DNA of 41,509 bases, from assembly GCA_012519815.1 (NCBI GenBank), contig JAAYPM010000075.1:1-41509 (forward strand), written 5' to 3'. The translations under genes were made by a program, and so were the position numbers. Source of the stretch: Bacteroidales bacterium (lineage in GTDB: Bacteria > Bacteroidota > Bacteroidia > Bacteroidales > UBA1715). Positions 27,984 to 36,947 of this stretch are shown here, one piece after another. The notes under the pieces are model-generated. The model made no database searches. It saw only the letters and a list, made by a program, of their open reading frames with translations, and had not been told where the DNA came from. Numbering within the stretch: the stretch's first letter is position 1; each line of letters opens with the position of its first letter.

Positions 27984-29192
27984 ATGCAAACAATTACATC
28001 ATATATACATCACATTCAACAACAATCAAATAACACACAAGCAAAACAATTATTTGCTGAATATGAGGCGTTTCCTATTCCTACAAAACGCTTAGAAGAT
28101 TGGAAGTTTAAAGATACTCAGGATTGGTTTACATCATTATATACATTTACACCTCCATCAAAAATAACACAACAACAGCTTGATGCGGCAATTGAATCAC
28201 TACAATTTGATGCACTTTTAGTATTTGAAAATGGACTATATCATAATTCATTTTCTCGTCCTAATTCAATTGCATCTGCAATTACAAATGATTTTGAGGC
28301 AGATATTCCGCATTGTACAAATAAATTTGAATGCGCCTCGCTCATTGGAGCACAGTCAGGAGCAGCAATACATGTAGCAGCAAAGCACGAAAAACAGCAT
28401 GTTCTTATTGTGTCTTTTTTTCAGGGCAATCAATCATATTCATTGCAAAAAAATAGAATATATGTACATGCAGATTCGCACATTATTATTACCGAACTTC
28501 AAATTTCTTTGTCAGACGAACCTATTCGTATAAATCATAGTGTTTCTATCAAATGTATGCAAAAAAGTAGTTGCGAATATACCTCTGTTCAGCATTTAGG
28601 TTCTAAAACAGAGCTTATTCAAACAATTTCATGTTTGCAAGAACAGGAGTCAACATGCACTATTTCAAATTTCCCTATTTCGGGAGCGTATGTGCGAACA
28701 AATGTTTATGTAGATAAAATTGCTCCACATTCACATGCATTTTTACATGGTTTTTTCTTTCCAGCAGCACAAGAACATTTTGAAACATATGTAGAAGCTA
28801 TACATAATGCTCCTGAATGTGAAACACATCAATTATACCAAGGCATTGCAAAAGATACTGGCATTGGCGTTTTTTCAGGTAAATTACATGTAGCTCGTGA
28901 AGCTCAAAAAACAAATACCACACAAAACAATAAAAATATTTTATTATCAAAAACAGCTAAAATACACAGTAAACCTCAACTCGAAATTTATGCTGATGAC
29001 GTAAGTTGTACGCACGGAAGTACTACCGGACAAATTGATAATGAAGCCTTATGGTATATGCAAACACGAGGAATTTCAAGAGAAGCAGCAACCAAATTAT
29101 TGCTCAAAGGTTTTATAACTGATGTGATTTCAAAAGTATCCAATGAATCGGTTAAAAACGCCATTATGAAGGCATTAGAAAACAAACTATAA
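27984..29192 (+). CDS. sufD: SufD, Fe-S assembly subunit
   Basis: This 402-residue protein has the SufD/SufB-type beta-helix core and the C-terminal motif SKPQLEIYADDVSCTHGSTT, with the Cys and His used in the complex, then MQTRGISREAATKLLLKGF. The N-terminal third is variable and helical, with the common PTKRLEDWKFKDT segment. It partners SufB on SufC. No sufS desulfurase or sufE/sufU gene follows. The next gene is folE after 128 bases, so the desulfurase must be elsewhere. Confidence 0.93.
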   Translation: MQTITSYIHHIQQQSNNTQAKQLFAEYEAFPIPTKRLEDWKFKDTQDWFTSLYTFTPPSKITQQQLDAAIESLQFDALLVFENGLYHNSFSRPNSIASAITNDFEADIPHCTNKFECASLIGAQSGAAIHVAAKHEKQHVLIVSFFQGNQSYSLQKNRIYVHADSHIIITELQISLSDEPIRINHSVSIKCMQKSSCEYTSVQHLGSKTELIQTISCLQEQESTCTISNFPISGAYVRTNVYVDKIAPHSHAFLHGFFFPAAQEHFETYVEAIHNAPECETHQLYQGIAKDTGIGVFSGKLHVAREAQKTNTTQNNKNILLSKTAKIHSKPQLEIYADDVSCTHGSTTGQIDNEALWYMQTRGISREAATKLLLKGFITDVISKVSNESVKNAIMKALENKL

Positions 29193-29320
29193 GTCCTTAT
29201 TTTTTAGATATAAAATAACAAAAACATGAGTTTTTCAAAAAATAGTGGCATAATACAATATCTTCTTTATTTTTGTCAAAAAACTCGATATATAAATAAT
29301 ATCAAGAAACTATCATAATT

Positions 29321-29956
29321 ATGGATACTTATACACACGGTGCTGAAGAATCAAAAGGCCACGCATATGTTCGCATTGATAGATATAATGACGATTCAAT
29401 AGAGCGTCTTACGAAACTTTACACCTCTGTTTTACAGGAAATTGGCGAAGATCCAAATCGAGAAGGACTTTTAAAAACGCCACTACGAGTTGCGAAAGCC
29501 ATGCAATTTTTAACACAAGGCTACGATGCAGACCCCGAAGCTATTCTCAAATCAGCCATGTTTAAAGAAGAATACCAGCAAATGGTGTTAGTAAAAGATA
29601 TTGAAATTTATTCCACCTGCGAACATCATATGTTGCCATTTATTGGCAAAGCACATGTTGCATATATTCCAAACGGTTACATTACTGGACTGAGTAAAAT
29701 TGCTCGCATTGTTGATGTATTTGCACGGCGATTACAAGTGCAAGAACGATTAACAGTACAAATACGCGATTGTATTCAAAACACACTCAACCCATTAGGA
29801 GTAGCTGTTATTATTGAAGCTCATCATTTATGTATGCAGATGCGTGGCGTTCAAAAACAAAATTCTGTTACCACAACTTCAGCATTTACTGGAGCATTTA
29901 CAAAAAAAGAAACACGTGAAGAATTTATGCACTTAGTAAGTGCAAAGTTACACTAA
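29321..29956 (+). CDS. folE: GTP cyclohydrolase I
   Basis: This 211-residue protein has the zinc site and catalytic motifs of type I enzymes: [19 protein letters not shown] (Cys and His ligands), [20 protein letters not shown], and [17 protein letters not shown] (second Cys ligand). It converts GTP to dihydroneopterin triphosphate, the first step toward folate or other pterins. It stands alone between sufD and fabD, with its own intergenic regions on both sides. Confidence 0.96.
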   Translation: MDTYTHGAEESKGHAYVRIDRYNDDSIERLTKLYTSVLQEIGEDPNREGLLKTPLRVAKAMQFLTQGYDADPEAILKSAMFKEEYQQMVLVKDIEIYSTCEHHMLPFIGKAHVAYIPNGYITGLSKIARIVDVFARRLQVQERLTVQIRDCIQNTLNPLGVAVIIEAHHLCMQMRGVQKQNSVTTTSAFTGAFTKKETREEFMHLVSAKLH

Positions 29957-30001
29957 ATCAACAAAATACAATTATAATTTATTTATTAAAAATTACAAAT
30001 T

Positions 30002-30892
30002 ATGACAAAAAAAGCATATGTATTTCCAGGTCAAGGAGCTCAATTCGTAGGAATGGGTAAAGATTTATACGAAAATTATCCTGTTGCAAAAACCATGTTT
30101 GGAAAAGCAGATGACATTCTTGGATTTAGAATTACAGATTTAATGTTTGCTGGAACCGATGAAGATTTAAAACAAACAAAAGTTACGCAACCTGCTATAT
30201 TTTTACATTCTGTTATTTTAGCAAAAGTTCTTGGCGATTCTTTTACTCCCAATGCAGTCGCAGGACATTCACTTGGTGAATTTTCGGCACTTGTGGCAGC
30301 AGGAGCACTCTCGTTTGAAGACGGACTTGTATTAGTATCAAAACGTGCATTAGCTATGCAAAAAGCATGTTAACAAAATCCTTCTACAATGGCTGCAATT
30401 CTTAATTTAGAAGATTCTGTTGTTGAAGAAGTTTGTGCAAGTATTGACGATGTTGTAGTAGCAGCTAATTACAACTGTCCCGGACAATTAGTAATATCAG
30501 GTTCAAATGCTGGAATTGATAAAGCATGTGAATTATTGCTTGCAAAAGGAGCAAAGCGTGCACTTAAACTTCCAGTTGGAGGAGCATTTCATTCCCCACT
30601 TATGGAGCCTGCTCGTGTTGAATTAGAAACAGCTATTGCACAAACAAATATTCAATCGCCTATTTGCCCTATTTACCAAAATGTAGATGCATTACCACAA
30701 ACTGATGCGGCAGTAATTAAACAAAATTTAATTTTACAATTAACCGCTCCTGTTCGTTGGACGCAAACAGTTCAAAATATGCTTGCCGATGACATTACCT
30801 CATTTATTGAAGTTGGCCCTGGGAAAGTATTACAAGGCTTAATTAAAAAAGTAAATAGAGATGTTGAAGCAATAAGTGCTGTTATAGAATAA
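30002..30892 (+). pseudogene. fabD: Malonyl-CoA:ACP transacylase FabD with in-frame stop at codon 124
   Basis: Ignoring one TAA at 30371-30373, the frame encodes 296 residues of a complete FabD. It begins YVFPGQGAQFVGMGK, has the active-site serine in VAGHSLGEFSALVAAGAL, and then KRALAMQKAC, the stop, and QNPSTMAAILNLED. It continues to GGAFHSPLMEPA (catalytic His) and EVGPGKVLQGLIKK. Relatives usually have Glu or a similar residue at the stop, so GAA to TAA would explain it. The two halves are in the same frame. FabD loads malonyl groups onto acyl carrier protein and is essential. The break is therefore suspect as a sequence error, or the gene is non-functional with another copy elsewhere. 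Confidence 0.85.
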
Positions 30893-30903
30893 ATAATCTC
30901 TTT

Positions 30904-30930
30904 CTTTTCTCCTGAATTTCAGGAGAAAAG
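30904..30930 (+). terminator. Rho-independent terminator after fabD
   Basis: A perfect 12-bp stem (CTTTTCTCCTGA, loop ATT, then its complement) lies 12 bases after the fabD stop and is followed by a T-rich ATTTTATTT. It separates fabD from dtd. The dtd ATG lies 19 bases after the hairpin, so the dtd promoter must overlap or read through it. Confidence 0.75.
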
Positions 30931-30948
30931 ATTTTATTTCACTGTCCT

Positions 30949-31401
30949 ATGAGAGCCGTAATTCAAAGAGTTTCCAAAGCTTCTGTTACTATTAATTCAA
31001 ACGTAACAGCACACATTAATACAGGTTTTGTAGTACTTTTAGGTATTGAACAAAACGATACAAGCGAAGATGCTGTATGGCTTTGTAAAAAAATTGCTCA
31101 ATTACGAGTTTTTAATGATGAAAACGGACATATGAATCGTTCATTACATGATGTACAAGGAGATATTCTACTTATTAGTCAATTTACCCTTTTTGCAAGC
31201 ACAAAAAAAGGTAATCGTCCATCATTTATTCGTGCGGCACAACCGCAAATAGCAATTCCCTTATATGAAACATGCATTCATGAACTTCAAAAACACATTT
31301 CGGGCACCGTATATACAGGCGAATTTGGTGCAGATATGAAAATTGAACTATGCAATGACGGTCCGGTAACTATATGTATTGACACAAAAAACAAAGAATA
31401 A
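30949..31401 (+). CDS. dtd: D-aminoacyl-tRNA deacylase
   Basis: This 150-residue protein starts MRAVIQRVSKASVTI and has the two family motifs, SQFTLFAST and the C-terminal NDGPVTICIDT (Gly-Pro of the active site). It frees tRNA from wrongly attached D-amino acids and from glycine on tRNA-Ala. Full length, with start and stop clear. Confidence 0.96.
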   Translation: MRAVIQRVSKASVTINSNVTAHINTGFVVLLGIEQNDTSEDAVWLCKKIAQLRVFNDENGHMNRSLHDVQGDILLISQFTLFASTKKGNRPSFIRAAQPQIAIPLYETCIHELQKHISGTVYTGEFGADMKIELCNDGPVTICIDTKNKE

Positions 31402-31457
31402 CGCCCACTCAAAGGAGCAAAAAACATACATTCAATGCACATTTATAAAGAAATGTT

Positions 31458-31465
31458 TATATTTG
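31458..31465 (+). promoter_or_regulatory. Possible -7 box before the SPOR-domain gene (TATATTTG)
   Basis: TATATTTG fits TAnnTTTG and lies 26 bases before the ATG at 31492. No clear -33 element is present. Confidence 0.35.
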
Positions 31466-31491
31466 TTTAACTATTAGTAATAAAACAACAT

Positions 31492-31968
31492 ATGCGATTT
31501 TCACTTTGTCTTTCTTTACTGTGTGCTGTTCAAATACTGTGTGCACAAGTATCCATAGAAAACGATTCTATTAGCGCACAAAAAATATTTAATAATTTGG
31601 CAGAAACAGTAGCCGAACAAGGCACAATAACAATTAATCAAGACCCTCAAATAACCGAACTTATAAGCAGGCACGTAGCTATAAATAATGCAAGCGAATC
31701 AAAAATAAGTGGATGGAGGATTCAAATATATAATTCTACCGGCAAAGAAACACGTGCAGATGCACTCGCGGTACGAAATCAATTTCTTGCAAAATATCCT
31801 GATTTAGAAGCATATATCATTTATCAGCCACCAATTTTTAAAATTAGAATTGGTAATTTTAGAACTCGTGAAGAAGCCTATTACTATTATACAAAAATCA
31901 TTAATGATTATGCAGCATCATATTTAATAAAAGATCAAATATTTTTACCAAAACTATTCGAAAATTAA
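31492..31968 (+). CDS. Secreted SPOR-domain protein
   Basis: This 158-residue protein has a signal peptide (LCLSLLCAVQILCAQ). After a short helical region, the C-terminal half (about 73-150) matches a SPOR fold: GWRIQIYNSTGKETRADALA, FKIRIGNFRTREEAYYYYTK. SPOR domains bind denuded peptidoglycan at division or cell-wall remodelling sites. No other domain is seen. It stands alone between dtd and the yceD operon. Confidence 0.82.
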   Translation: MRFSLCLSLLCAVQILCAQVSIENDSISAQKIFNNLAETVAEQGTITINQDPQITELISRHVAINNASESKISGWRIQIYNSTGKETRADALAVRNQFLAKYPDLEAYIIYQPPIFKIRIGNFRTREEAYYYYTKIINDYAASYLIKDQIFLPKLFEN

Positions 31969-32031
31969 TTGATATTACTAAACAAAAAGCCATGCATACG
32001 TGGTGGTAAAAAAAATAAATCGCAAATATTT

Positions 32032-32059
32032 TTTGTTTCACCATATTTTTCTATTTTTG
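32032..32059 (+). promoter_or_regulatory. Probable promoter of the yceD-rpmF-plsX-fabH operon
   Basis: TTTG at 32032-32035 and TATTTTTG at 32052-32059 match the Bacteroidota -33 and -7 elements with a 16-base gap, slightly short of the common spacing. The yceD ATG is 17 bases further on. This is the best promoter match in the window. Confidence 0.45.
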
Positions 32060-32076
32060 CGTGCTAAATTTTTTGT

Positions 32077-32598
32077 ATGGAGCAAAAAAAAATTCAATGT
32101 AAAATACCTTTTCAAACAATACAAGAAGGTACACATGAATTTACATTTATAATAAAGAAATCGTTCATTGAACAATATGAAATAGAAGAAGTTCTTGATG
32201 CAAACGTAACTGTTACGGTTGTTTTTCAAAAAAAGACACGATTACATCATGTAAACTATTCAATTAAAGGGACAATAACTGTTCCGTGTGATAGATGTTT
32301 AGATGACTGTGTTGTTGAGATTGAAATGCAAGATTCGCTTATAGTAACAACAGCATCAGATAATCAAGATTCAACAGATGCAGATGATATTTACTACATA
32401 AAACCTAATGAAACAGAAATAAATATAAGTAATCACATTTACGAATCAATTATTTTAGCACTTCCTCTACAAAGAATTCATTCCGAAGGCATGTGTAATA
32501 AAGAGATAGAAAAGCATATACTTTCAAATGAACATACAAAACAAAAAAATAATAATGAATCTATATGGGATTCATTGCAAAACATATTTGACAATTAA
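32077..32598 (+). CDS. yceD: YceD/DUF177 family protein
   Basis: This 173-residue protein has the DUF177 core TVPCDRCLDDCVVEIEMQDS with paired cysteines, and a C-terminal acidic region. The family is almost always encoded before rpmF, as here (12 bases), and has been tied to 23S rRNA processing or accumulation in plants and bacteria. The precise action is unknown. Confidence 0.88.
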   Translation: MEQKKIQCKIPFQTIQEGTHEFTFIIKKSFIEQYEIEEVLDANVTVTVVFQKKTRLHHVNYSIKGTITVPCDRCLDDCVVEIEMQDSLIVTTASDNQDSTDADDIYYIKPNETEINISNHIYESIILALPLQRIHSEGMCNKEIEKHILSNEHTKQKNNNESIWDSLQNIFDN

Positions 32599-32610
32599 AA
32601 AATAATAACA

Positions 32611-32802
32611 ATGGCACATCCAAAACGAAAAACGTCGAAAACACGAAGAGACAATAGACGTACACATGATAGTCTAAAACTGCCAACTTTAAGCAAATGT
32701 CCTACAACAGGCACTGTTCATCGTCGGCACACAGCATACGAATTTGAAGGAAGTTTATATTATAACGGAAAACTTGTTTTTGACAAAAATCAGAACGCAT
32801 AA
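32611..32802 (+). CDS. rpmF: 50S ribosomal protein L32
   Basis: This 63-residue basic protein begins AHPKRKTSKTRRDNRRTHDS, the standard L32 start, with the short beta unit LSKCPTTGTVHRRH and GSLYYNGKLVF. Only one cysteine remains, so it is a zinc-free form, common in Bacteroidota. The yceD-rpmF-plsX-fabH order links ribosome and lipid synthesis genes in many bacteria. Confidence 0.96.
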   Translation: MAHPKRKTSKTRRDNRRTHDSLKLPTLSKCPTTGTVHRRHTAYEFEGSLYYNGKLVFDKNQNA

Positions 32803-32816
32803 TAAATCTCAATAGC

Positions 32817-33758
32817 ATGAGAATAGGTATTGATGCTATGGGGGGCGATTTTGCTCCAAAACCAGCAGTTTTAGGTGCTATTGCAGCAAGTATAGAATTA
32901 CAAAATCTTGGTACTGTAGTTTTATATGGTGATTCTTCCAAAATTGAACCAATTTTAAAAGAACACAATTGTAATACTGCCAATATTGATGTTTTTCATA
33001 CATCTGAAACAATTGCCATGGGCGATCACCCTGCAAAAGCATTTCAACACAAACAAGATTCGAGCATTACCGTAGGATTTAAACATTTACAAAGCAGAAA
33101 AATTGATGCATTTTGCAGTGCGGGAAATACTGGCGCAATGATGATAGGCTCAATGCATACAATTAAAGCAATACCTGGAATAATCCGCCCCTGCCTTGCA
33201 AGTCCTATACCAAAAATCTCTGGTAAAACAACAGGAACATTGTTAGATGTAGGATTAAATTCAGACTGCAAACCAGACGTACTTTATCAATATGGCATTT
33301 TAGGAAATATTTATGCCAAAACATATTATGACATTGAAACTCCAAATATATGCTTGCTCAATATTGGCGAAGAAGAAGAAAAAGGAAACTTGCTCACCAA
33401 AGCAACATATGAACTCATGAAAGATGGAATTCATTTTAAATTTGGCGGCAATATCGAAAGTAATAATCTTTTTACCGATAAAGCAGATGTAGTTGTATGC
33501 GATGGATTTACTGGAAATATTATTCTAAAACAAATTGAATCGTTTTATTCTATTGCACACGAATTACATTTATCTCATCCGTATATAGAAAATTTAAATT
33601 ATGAAAATCATGGAGGAACCCCTGTTTTAGGTGTAAATGCTCCTATAGTTGTAGGACACGGTGCCTCAAATGAAATTGCAATAAAAAATATGATATTACA
33701 AGCATATCGTATTACTATAATAAAATTACCAGAAAAAATTAAACAAGCTCTTCAATAA
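32817..33758 (+). CDS. plsX: Phosphate acyltransferase PlsX
   Basis: This 313-residue protein starts MRIGIDAMGGDFAPKPAVLG and contains FCSAGNTGAMM and VVVCDGFTGNIILK, typical of PlsX. It makes acyl-phosphate from acyl-ACP for PlsY in phosphatidic acid synthesis. It follows rpmF by 14 bases and its stop abuts the fabH start (TAATG overlap). Confidence 0.96.
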   Translation: MRIGIDAMGGDFAPKPAVLGAIAASIELQNLGTVVLYGDSSKIEPILKEHNCNTANIDVFHTSETIAMGDHPAKAFQHKQDSSITVGFKHLQSRKIDAFCSAGNTGAMMIGSMHTIKAIPGIIRPCLASPIPKISGKTTGTLLDVGLNSDCKPDVLYQYGILGNIYAKTYYDIETPNICLLNIGEEEEKGNLLTKATYELMKDGIHFKFGGNIESNNLFTDKADVVVCDGFTGNIILKQIESFYSIAHELHLSHPYIENLNYENHGGTPVLGVNAPIVVGHGASNEIAIKNMILQAYRITIIKLPEKIKQALQ

Positions 33759-34747
33759 TGAAAACAATACATGCAGCTATAACAGGAGTTCACGGTTGGG
33801 TTCCTCAAGATGTTATTACAAACGACGACTTATCTAAAATGGTTGACACAAATGACGAATGGATTACTTCGCGAACAGGAATAAAACAACGTCATATTTT
33901 AAAAGATCCTACAAAAGCCACATCAGATATGGCTGCCGAAGCAGTTAAAGGATTACTTAAAAAAACAAAGACAAATCCTGCTGATATTGAACTAATTATT
34001 GTTGCAACAATTACTCCCGACATGATGTTTCCTTCATGTGCAGCATTAACCGCAACAAAAGTTGGAGCTGTAAATGCATTTGCATTTGATTTGAATTCGG
34101 CATGTAGTGGTTTTTTATTTGGACTTGAAACTGCTGCAAAGTTTATTGAATCAGGCACATACAAAAAAGTAATTTTAGTTGGTGCCGATAAAATGACATC
34201 TCTTACTGATTACACAAATCGAAATACATGTATTCTTTTTGGAGATGCGGCTGCGGCTGTGCTTCTTGAACCAAACACCGAAGGAAATGGTGTTATTGAT
34301 TCTGTTCTTCATGTTGATAGCACAAACTGGGAATATCTCTGTTTAAAAGCAGGTGGTTCATTAAAACCTGCAACGCATGAAACTGTTGATGCGGGAGAAC
34401 ATTTTATTTATCAAGACGGGCAGCCTGTTTTTAAAATTGCAGTAAATAGCATGGCAAACACTGCCCGTGAAGTACTCGAACGAAATTCACTCACAGGAAA
34501 AGATGTAAACTTTCTTATTCCACACCAAGCAAATAAACGTATTATTGATGCAACCGGACACTATTTAGGATTAAAACCTGAGCAAATTTGTGTTAATATC
34601 GAAAATTATGGAAATACAACTGCTGCAACTATTCCTTTATGTATGTGGGATTTTGAACATGCCTTTAAAAAAGGAGATAATATAATTCTTGCAGCATTTG
34701 GTGGCGGTTATAGCTGGGGTGCGTTGTACCTTAAATGGGCATTATAA
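33758..34747 (+). CDS. fabH: 3-oxoacyl-ACP synthase III (KAS III)
   Basis: This 329-residue enzyme has the Cys-His-Asn triad in LNSACSGFLFGLE, LIPHQANKRIID and ENYGNTTAATIPL. It condenses acetyl-CoA (or a branched starter) with malonyl-ACP to begin fatty acid synthesis. The first base of its ATG is the last base of the plsX stop, so the two are coupled. FabD, which supplies malonyl-ACP, lies 3 kb upstream in a separate unit. Confidence 0.96.
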   Translation: MKTIHAAITGVHGWVPQDVITNDDLSKMVDTNDEWITSRTGIKQRHILKDPTKATSDMAAEAVKGLLKKTKTNPADIELIIVATITPDMMFPSCAALTATKVGAVNAFAFDLNSACSGFLFGLETAAKFIESGTYKKVILVGADKMTSLTDYTNRNTCILFGDAAAAVLLEPNTEGNGVIDSVLHVDSTNWEYLCLKAGGSLKPATHETVDAGEHFIYQDGQPVFKIAVNSMANTAREVLERNSLTGKDVNFLIPHQANKRIIDATGHYLGLKPEQICVNIENYGNTTAATIPLCMWDFEHAFKKGDNIILAAFGGGYSWGALYLKWAL

Positions 34748-34791
34748 CATTTGTACTTGAGAGTTTCGCATATTAAAAAGTGTCAAAAATA

Positions 34792-35454
34792 ATGAGAAAA
34801 CAACTAATAACCTTACTATTTTTGATTTGTGGGCTTATTTCCAAAGCACAACAAAAAAGTGAAACCTATTACAAAGACTATTACTTAACTAAAGAAGTAA
34901 ATAAAAAAAAGGCAAAATTTAAAAAAATAGAAACCAAAAACACAAACGAACTAATTAACATTCAAATCTTTAATCTTTCAAACAATTGCCTGGTAAAAGA
35001 GGAAAATTATAAAGGAAATAATCCAACGGGAATATGGATAACCTATTCTGAAAATTGTTCGATTGAAACAAAAAGAGACTTCTCAAAATTGATTTATTCA
35101 AAAAAACAGATTGACACTTTGTTTAATAATGTAATTGAAGATAGCAATCCTGACAATTATGAAAAAGCACAATATGGAGACAATGAAAATGCAATCTTTC
35201 AATACATAAAATCTCAATTAAAATACCCAAGTGAAGCGATAGATGCAGGAATAAGTGGAATGGTTATTCTTCAATTTATAATAAATCCTGATGGCTCTAT
35301 TAAAATGGTTTCAATTGTTCAATCTGCTCACGCTTTTCTCGACTATGAATCTTGGGAATTAATTGAAAATATGCCAAAATGGAATCCAGCAAAAAAGAAC
35401 GGACAAGCAATTGCCTCTTACTACAATGTGCCAATAACATTTAGATTGAAATAA
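34792..35454 (+). CDS. Secreted protein with TonB C-terminal domain
   Basis: Taking the ATG at 34792 (MRKQLITLLFLICGLISKAQ, a signal peptide), the product is 220 residues. The last 90 match the TonB C-terminal domain: IKSQLKYPSEAIDAGISGMV, INPDGSIKMV and MPKWNPAKKNGQAIASYYNV. The middle holds a short GNNPTGIWITYSENCS motif as in MORN-like repeats. It lacks the N-terminal membrane anchor and proline-rich spacer of a true TonB, so it is one of the many Bacteroidota periplasmic proteins that carry this domain alone. Partner unknown. An upstream GTG (34780) is a less likely start. Confidence 0.8.
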   Translation: MRKQLITLLFLICGLISKAQQKSETYYKDYYLTKEVNKKKAKFKKIETKNTNELINIQIFNLSNNCLVKEENYKGNNPTGIWITYSENCSIETKRDFSKLIYSKKQIDTLFNNVIEDSNPDNYEKAQYGDNENAIFQYIKSQLKYPSEAIDAGISGMVILQFIINPDGSIKMVSIVQSAHAFLDYESWELIENMPKWNPAKKNGQAIASYYNVPITFRLK

Positions 35455-35475
35455 AGAATACTCCCAAAAATTATT

Positions 35476-35545
35476 TTGTCGTATTTACTAAATATTTTTA
35501 ACCGCAGAGTGCACAAAGAATGTACGCAAAGAGTGATTGTGTTTT
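35476..35545. repeat. Left copy of 70-bp direct repeat flanking the KilA-N gene
   Basis: It begins TTGTCGTATTTACTAAATAT, contains ACCGCAGAGTGCACAAAG and ends near ATTGTGTTTT. It is repeated at 36741-36819, where a 9-bp TACGCAAAG unit is present twice. The sequence lies in the non-coding gap after the TonB-domain gene. It looks like a dispersed genomic repeat. Confidence 0.85.
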
Positions 35546-35795
35546 TGCTATATATCGCATTCCGTTAAGAATGATAAAAAACTATGTTTTGAAACAACAA
35601 TTATGCGGATAGACCGCACACTCAACTAAGGAGTGAAATAATGATGAGTGCTGAATGAAAAAAAATGCCATTCTACATTAAGCATTCATCATTCACCATT
35701 AAAAAGTGCGGCACTTTTTTGTTTCTTTTTTTGCTGTTGAAAAAAAGAAAAAAAATTGTTGTTATAGTTTGATTTTTAACCGTCTATATTATTAT
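35546..35795. other. Non-coding gap with two hairpins
   Basis: No gene is visible. An imperfect inverted repeat (35641-35657 with 35683-35699, 14 of 17 positions) surrounds an A-rich loop. It resembles GTGAATGATGAATG-type intergenic repeats. A terminator-like hairpin follows at 35701-35719. Confidence 0.5.
35701..35719. terminator. Hairpin AAAAAGTG-CGG-CACTTTTT, possible bidirectional terminator
   Basis: An eight-pair stem with a three-base loop and T/A tracts on both sides lies between the convergent TonB-domain (+) and KilA-N (-) genes, so it could stop transcripts from both. Confidence 0.5.
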
Positions 35796-36608
35796 CTATT
35801 TTAAAAATTTATGATTATTAACTCGCTCTAAAATGTTCATTTGTTGTATGGCAATGTAGTTGAGTTTTATCAATCTTTGTTGTTGTGGTATATTTTCGTT
35901 AATGAATACTGCATTAATATTCTCTAAATTTGAAAGACAAATAAGTTGATTGATAGTAGCATTATCTCGCATATTGCTTTTTTGGTCAGGGTTTGCTTCT
36001 CGCCATTGTTTTGCCGTAATTCCAAACAATGCAACATTTAAAACATCTGCTTCATTTGCATAAATAATTGACGTTTCTTTCGGGGTTAATTCTTTAGGTA
36101 TCAAATTTTGTTTGATTGCATCTGTGTGAATGTGATAATTGATCTTTGCTAATTCTCGTTTTGCCGACCATCCCAAATGTTTTTGTTCTTCCTCTTTTAA
36201 CCGCTGAAATTCAGTAATTAAATAGAGTTTGAAAGGCACACTGATGGCAGAGCCAAACTCAAAAGCAATGTCTTTGTGTGCATAGGTTCCACCATATTTT
36301 CCTTTTTTTACAATAATACCAATGGCATGGGTTTTTTCAATCCACTCGGAAGCACTCAAGGTAAAACTCGGTAAGCCAGCCTCTATTTTAAAGTGGTCAG
36401 ATTCCACCACTTTAAATTTAGGATTATGAATTTGTTCCCAAGTACTTAAAAATTCGAGTGCATAACGAGTTCTAAGCCAGTTTTTAATAATATCGGCAGC
36501 ACGACTTTCGCTTTCTTTAGCATTAGCCATATCGGTAAGCGATATGTAATCTCTTTCTGCTACTGTAACAATAGTTATTTCGGCGTTTTTAACTTTAATT
36601 TTTGCCAT
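35796..36608 (-). CDS. KilA-N domain protein
   Basis: This 270-residue protein has an N-terminal KilA-N DNA-binding domain (about 18-125): YISLTDMANAKESESRAADI, IKNWLRTRYALEFL, WIEKTHAIGIIVKKGKYGGT, YAHKDIAFEFGSAISVPFKL. The C-terminal half is helical (EEQKHLGWSAKRELAKINYH, TAKQWREANPDQKSNMRDNA) and appears to be the usual partner region of Bacteroidota KilA-N proteins. The family is found in phages, viruses and bacterial accessory DNA, and its cellular role is unclear. It lies alone between two 70-bp direct repeats, which suggests that it arrived or duplicates as a unit. Confidence 0.85.
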   Translation of the reverse strand: MAKIKVKNAEITIVTVAERDYISLTDMANAKESESRAADIIKNWLRTRYALEFLSTWEQIHNPKFKVVESDHFKIEAGLPSFTLSASEWIEKTHAIGIIVKKGKYGGTYAHKDIAFEFGSAISVPFKLYLITEFQRLKEEEQKHLGWSAKRELAKINYHIHTDAIKQNLIPKELTPKETSIIYANEADVLNVALFGITAKQWREANPDQKSNMRDNATINQLICLSNLENINAVFINENIPQQQRLIKLNYIAIQQMNILERVNNHKFLK

Positions 36609-36947
36609 AAAATTTTTAAAATATTTTTTTCTTCTCCTAATTTTTTTAACTTCTTTCTGTCATTTAACGTACTATTATAGTCATTGCAATTTCTTTGTAA
36701 AGATACTAAATCTCATCTCAATTTCAATACCGTGCGTTTGTTGTCGTATTTACTAAATATTTTTAACCGCAGAGTGCACAAAGAATGTACGCAAAGTACG
36801 CAAAGAGTGATTGTGTTTTATTTTAAAAAAACCATATTTTAAAACTCAGCCTACGCAAAAAAACACACATATAATACCATGTTACATTATGGTAAATCAC
36901 TGTCCTAAAATTGGGAAGCTTACAGTAAAAACTTAAAAGTTATTTTA
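36609..36947. other. Non-coding gap holding the right 70-bp repeat
   Basis: This covers the KilA-N upstream region, the second repeat copy (36741-36819) and an AT-rich tail with a small TACCAT/ATGGTA inverted pair near 36875. No gene was seen. Confidence 0.5.
36741..36819. repeat. Right copy of the direct repeat (with extra 9-bp unit)
   Basis: It matches 35476-35545 throughout except for a tandem duplication of TACGCAAAG. The two copies are in the same orientation, about 1.2 kb apart, with the KilA-N gene between them. Confidence 0.85.

Noticed and set aside
25736-30373. Reassigned genetic code with TAA as sense
   Set aside because: Many intact genes in the window end in TAA at the expected length (rpmF, plsX, sufC), and the others have no internal TAA.
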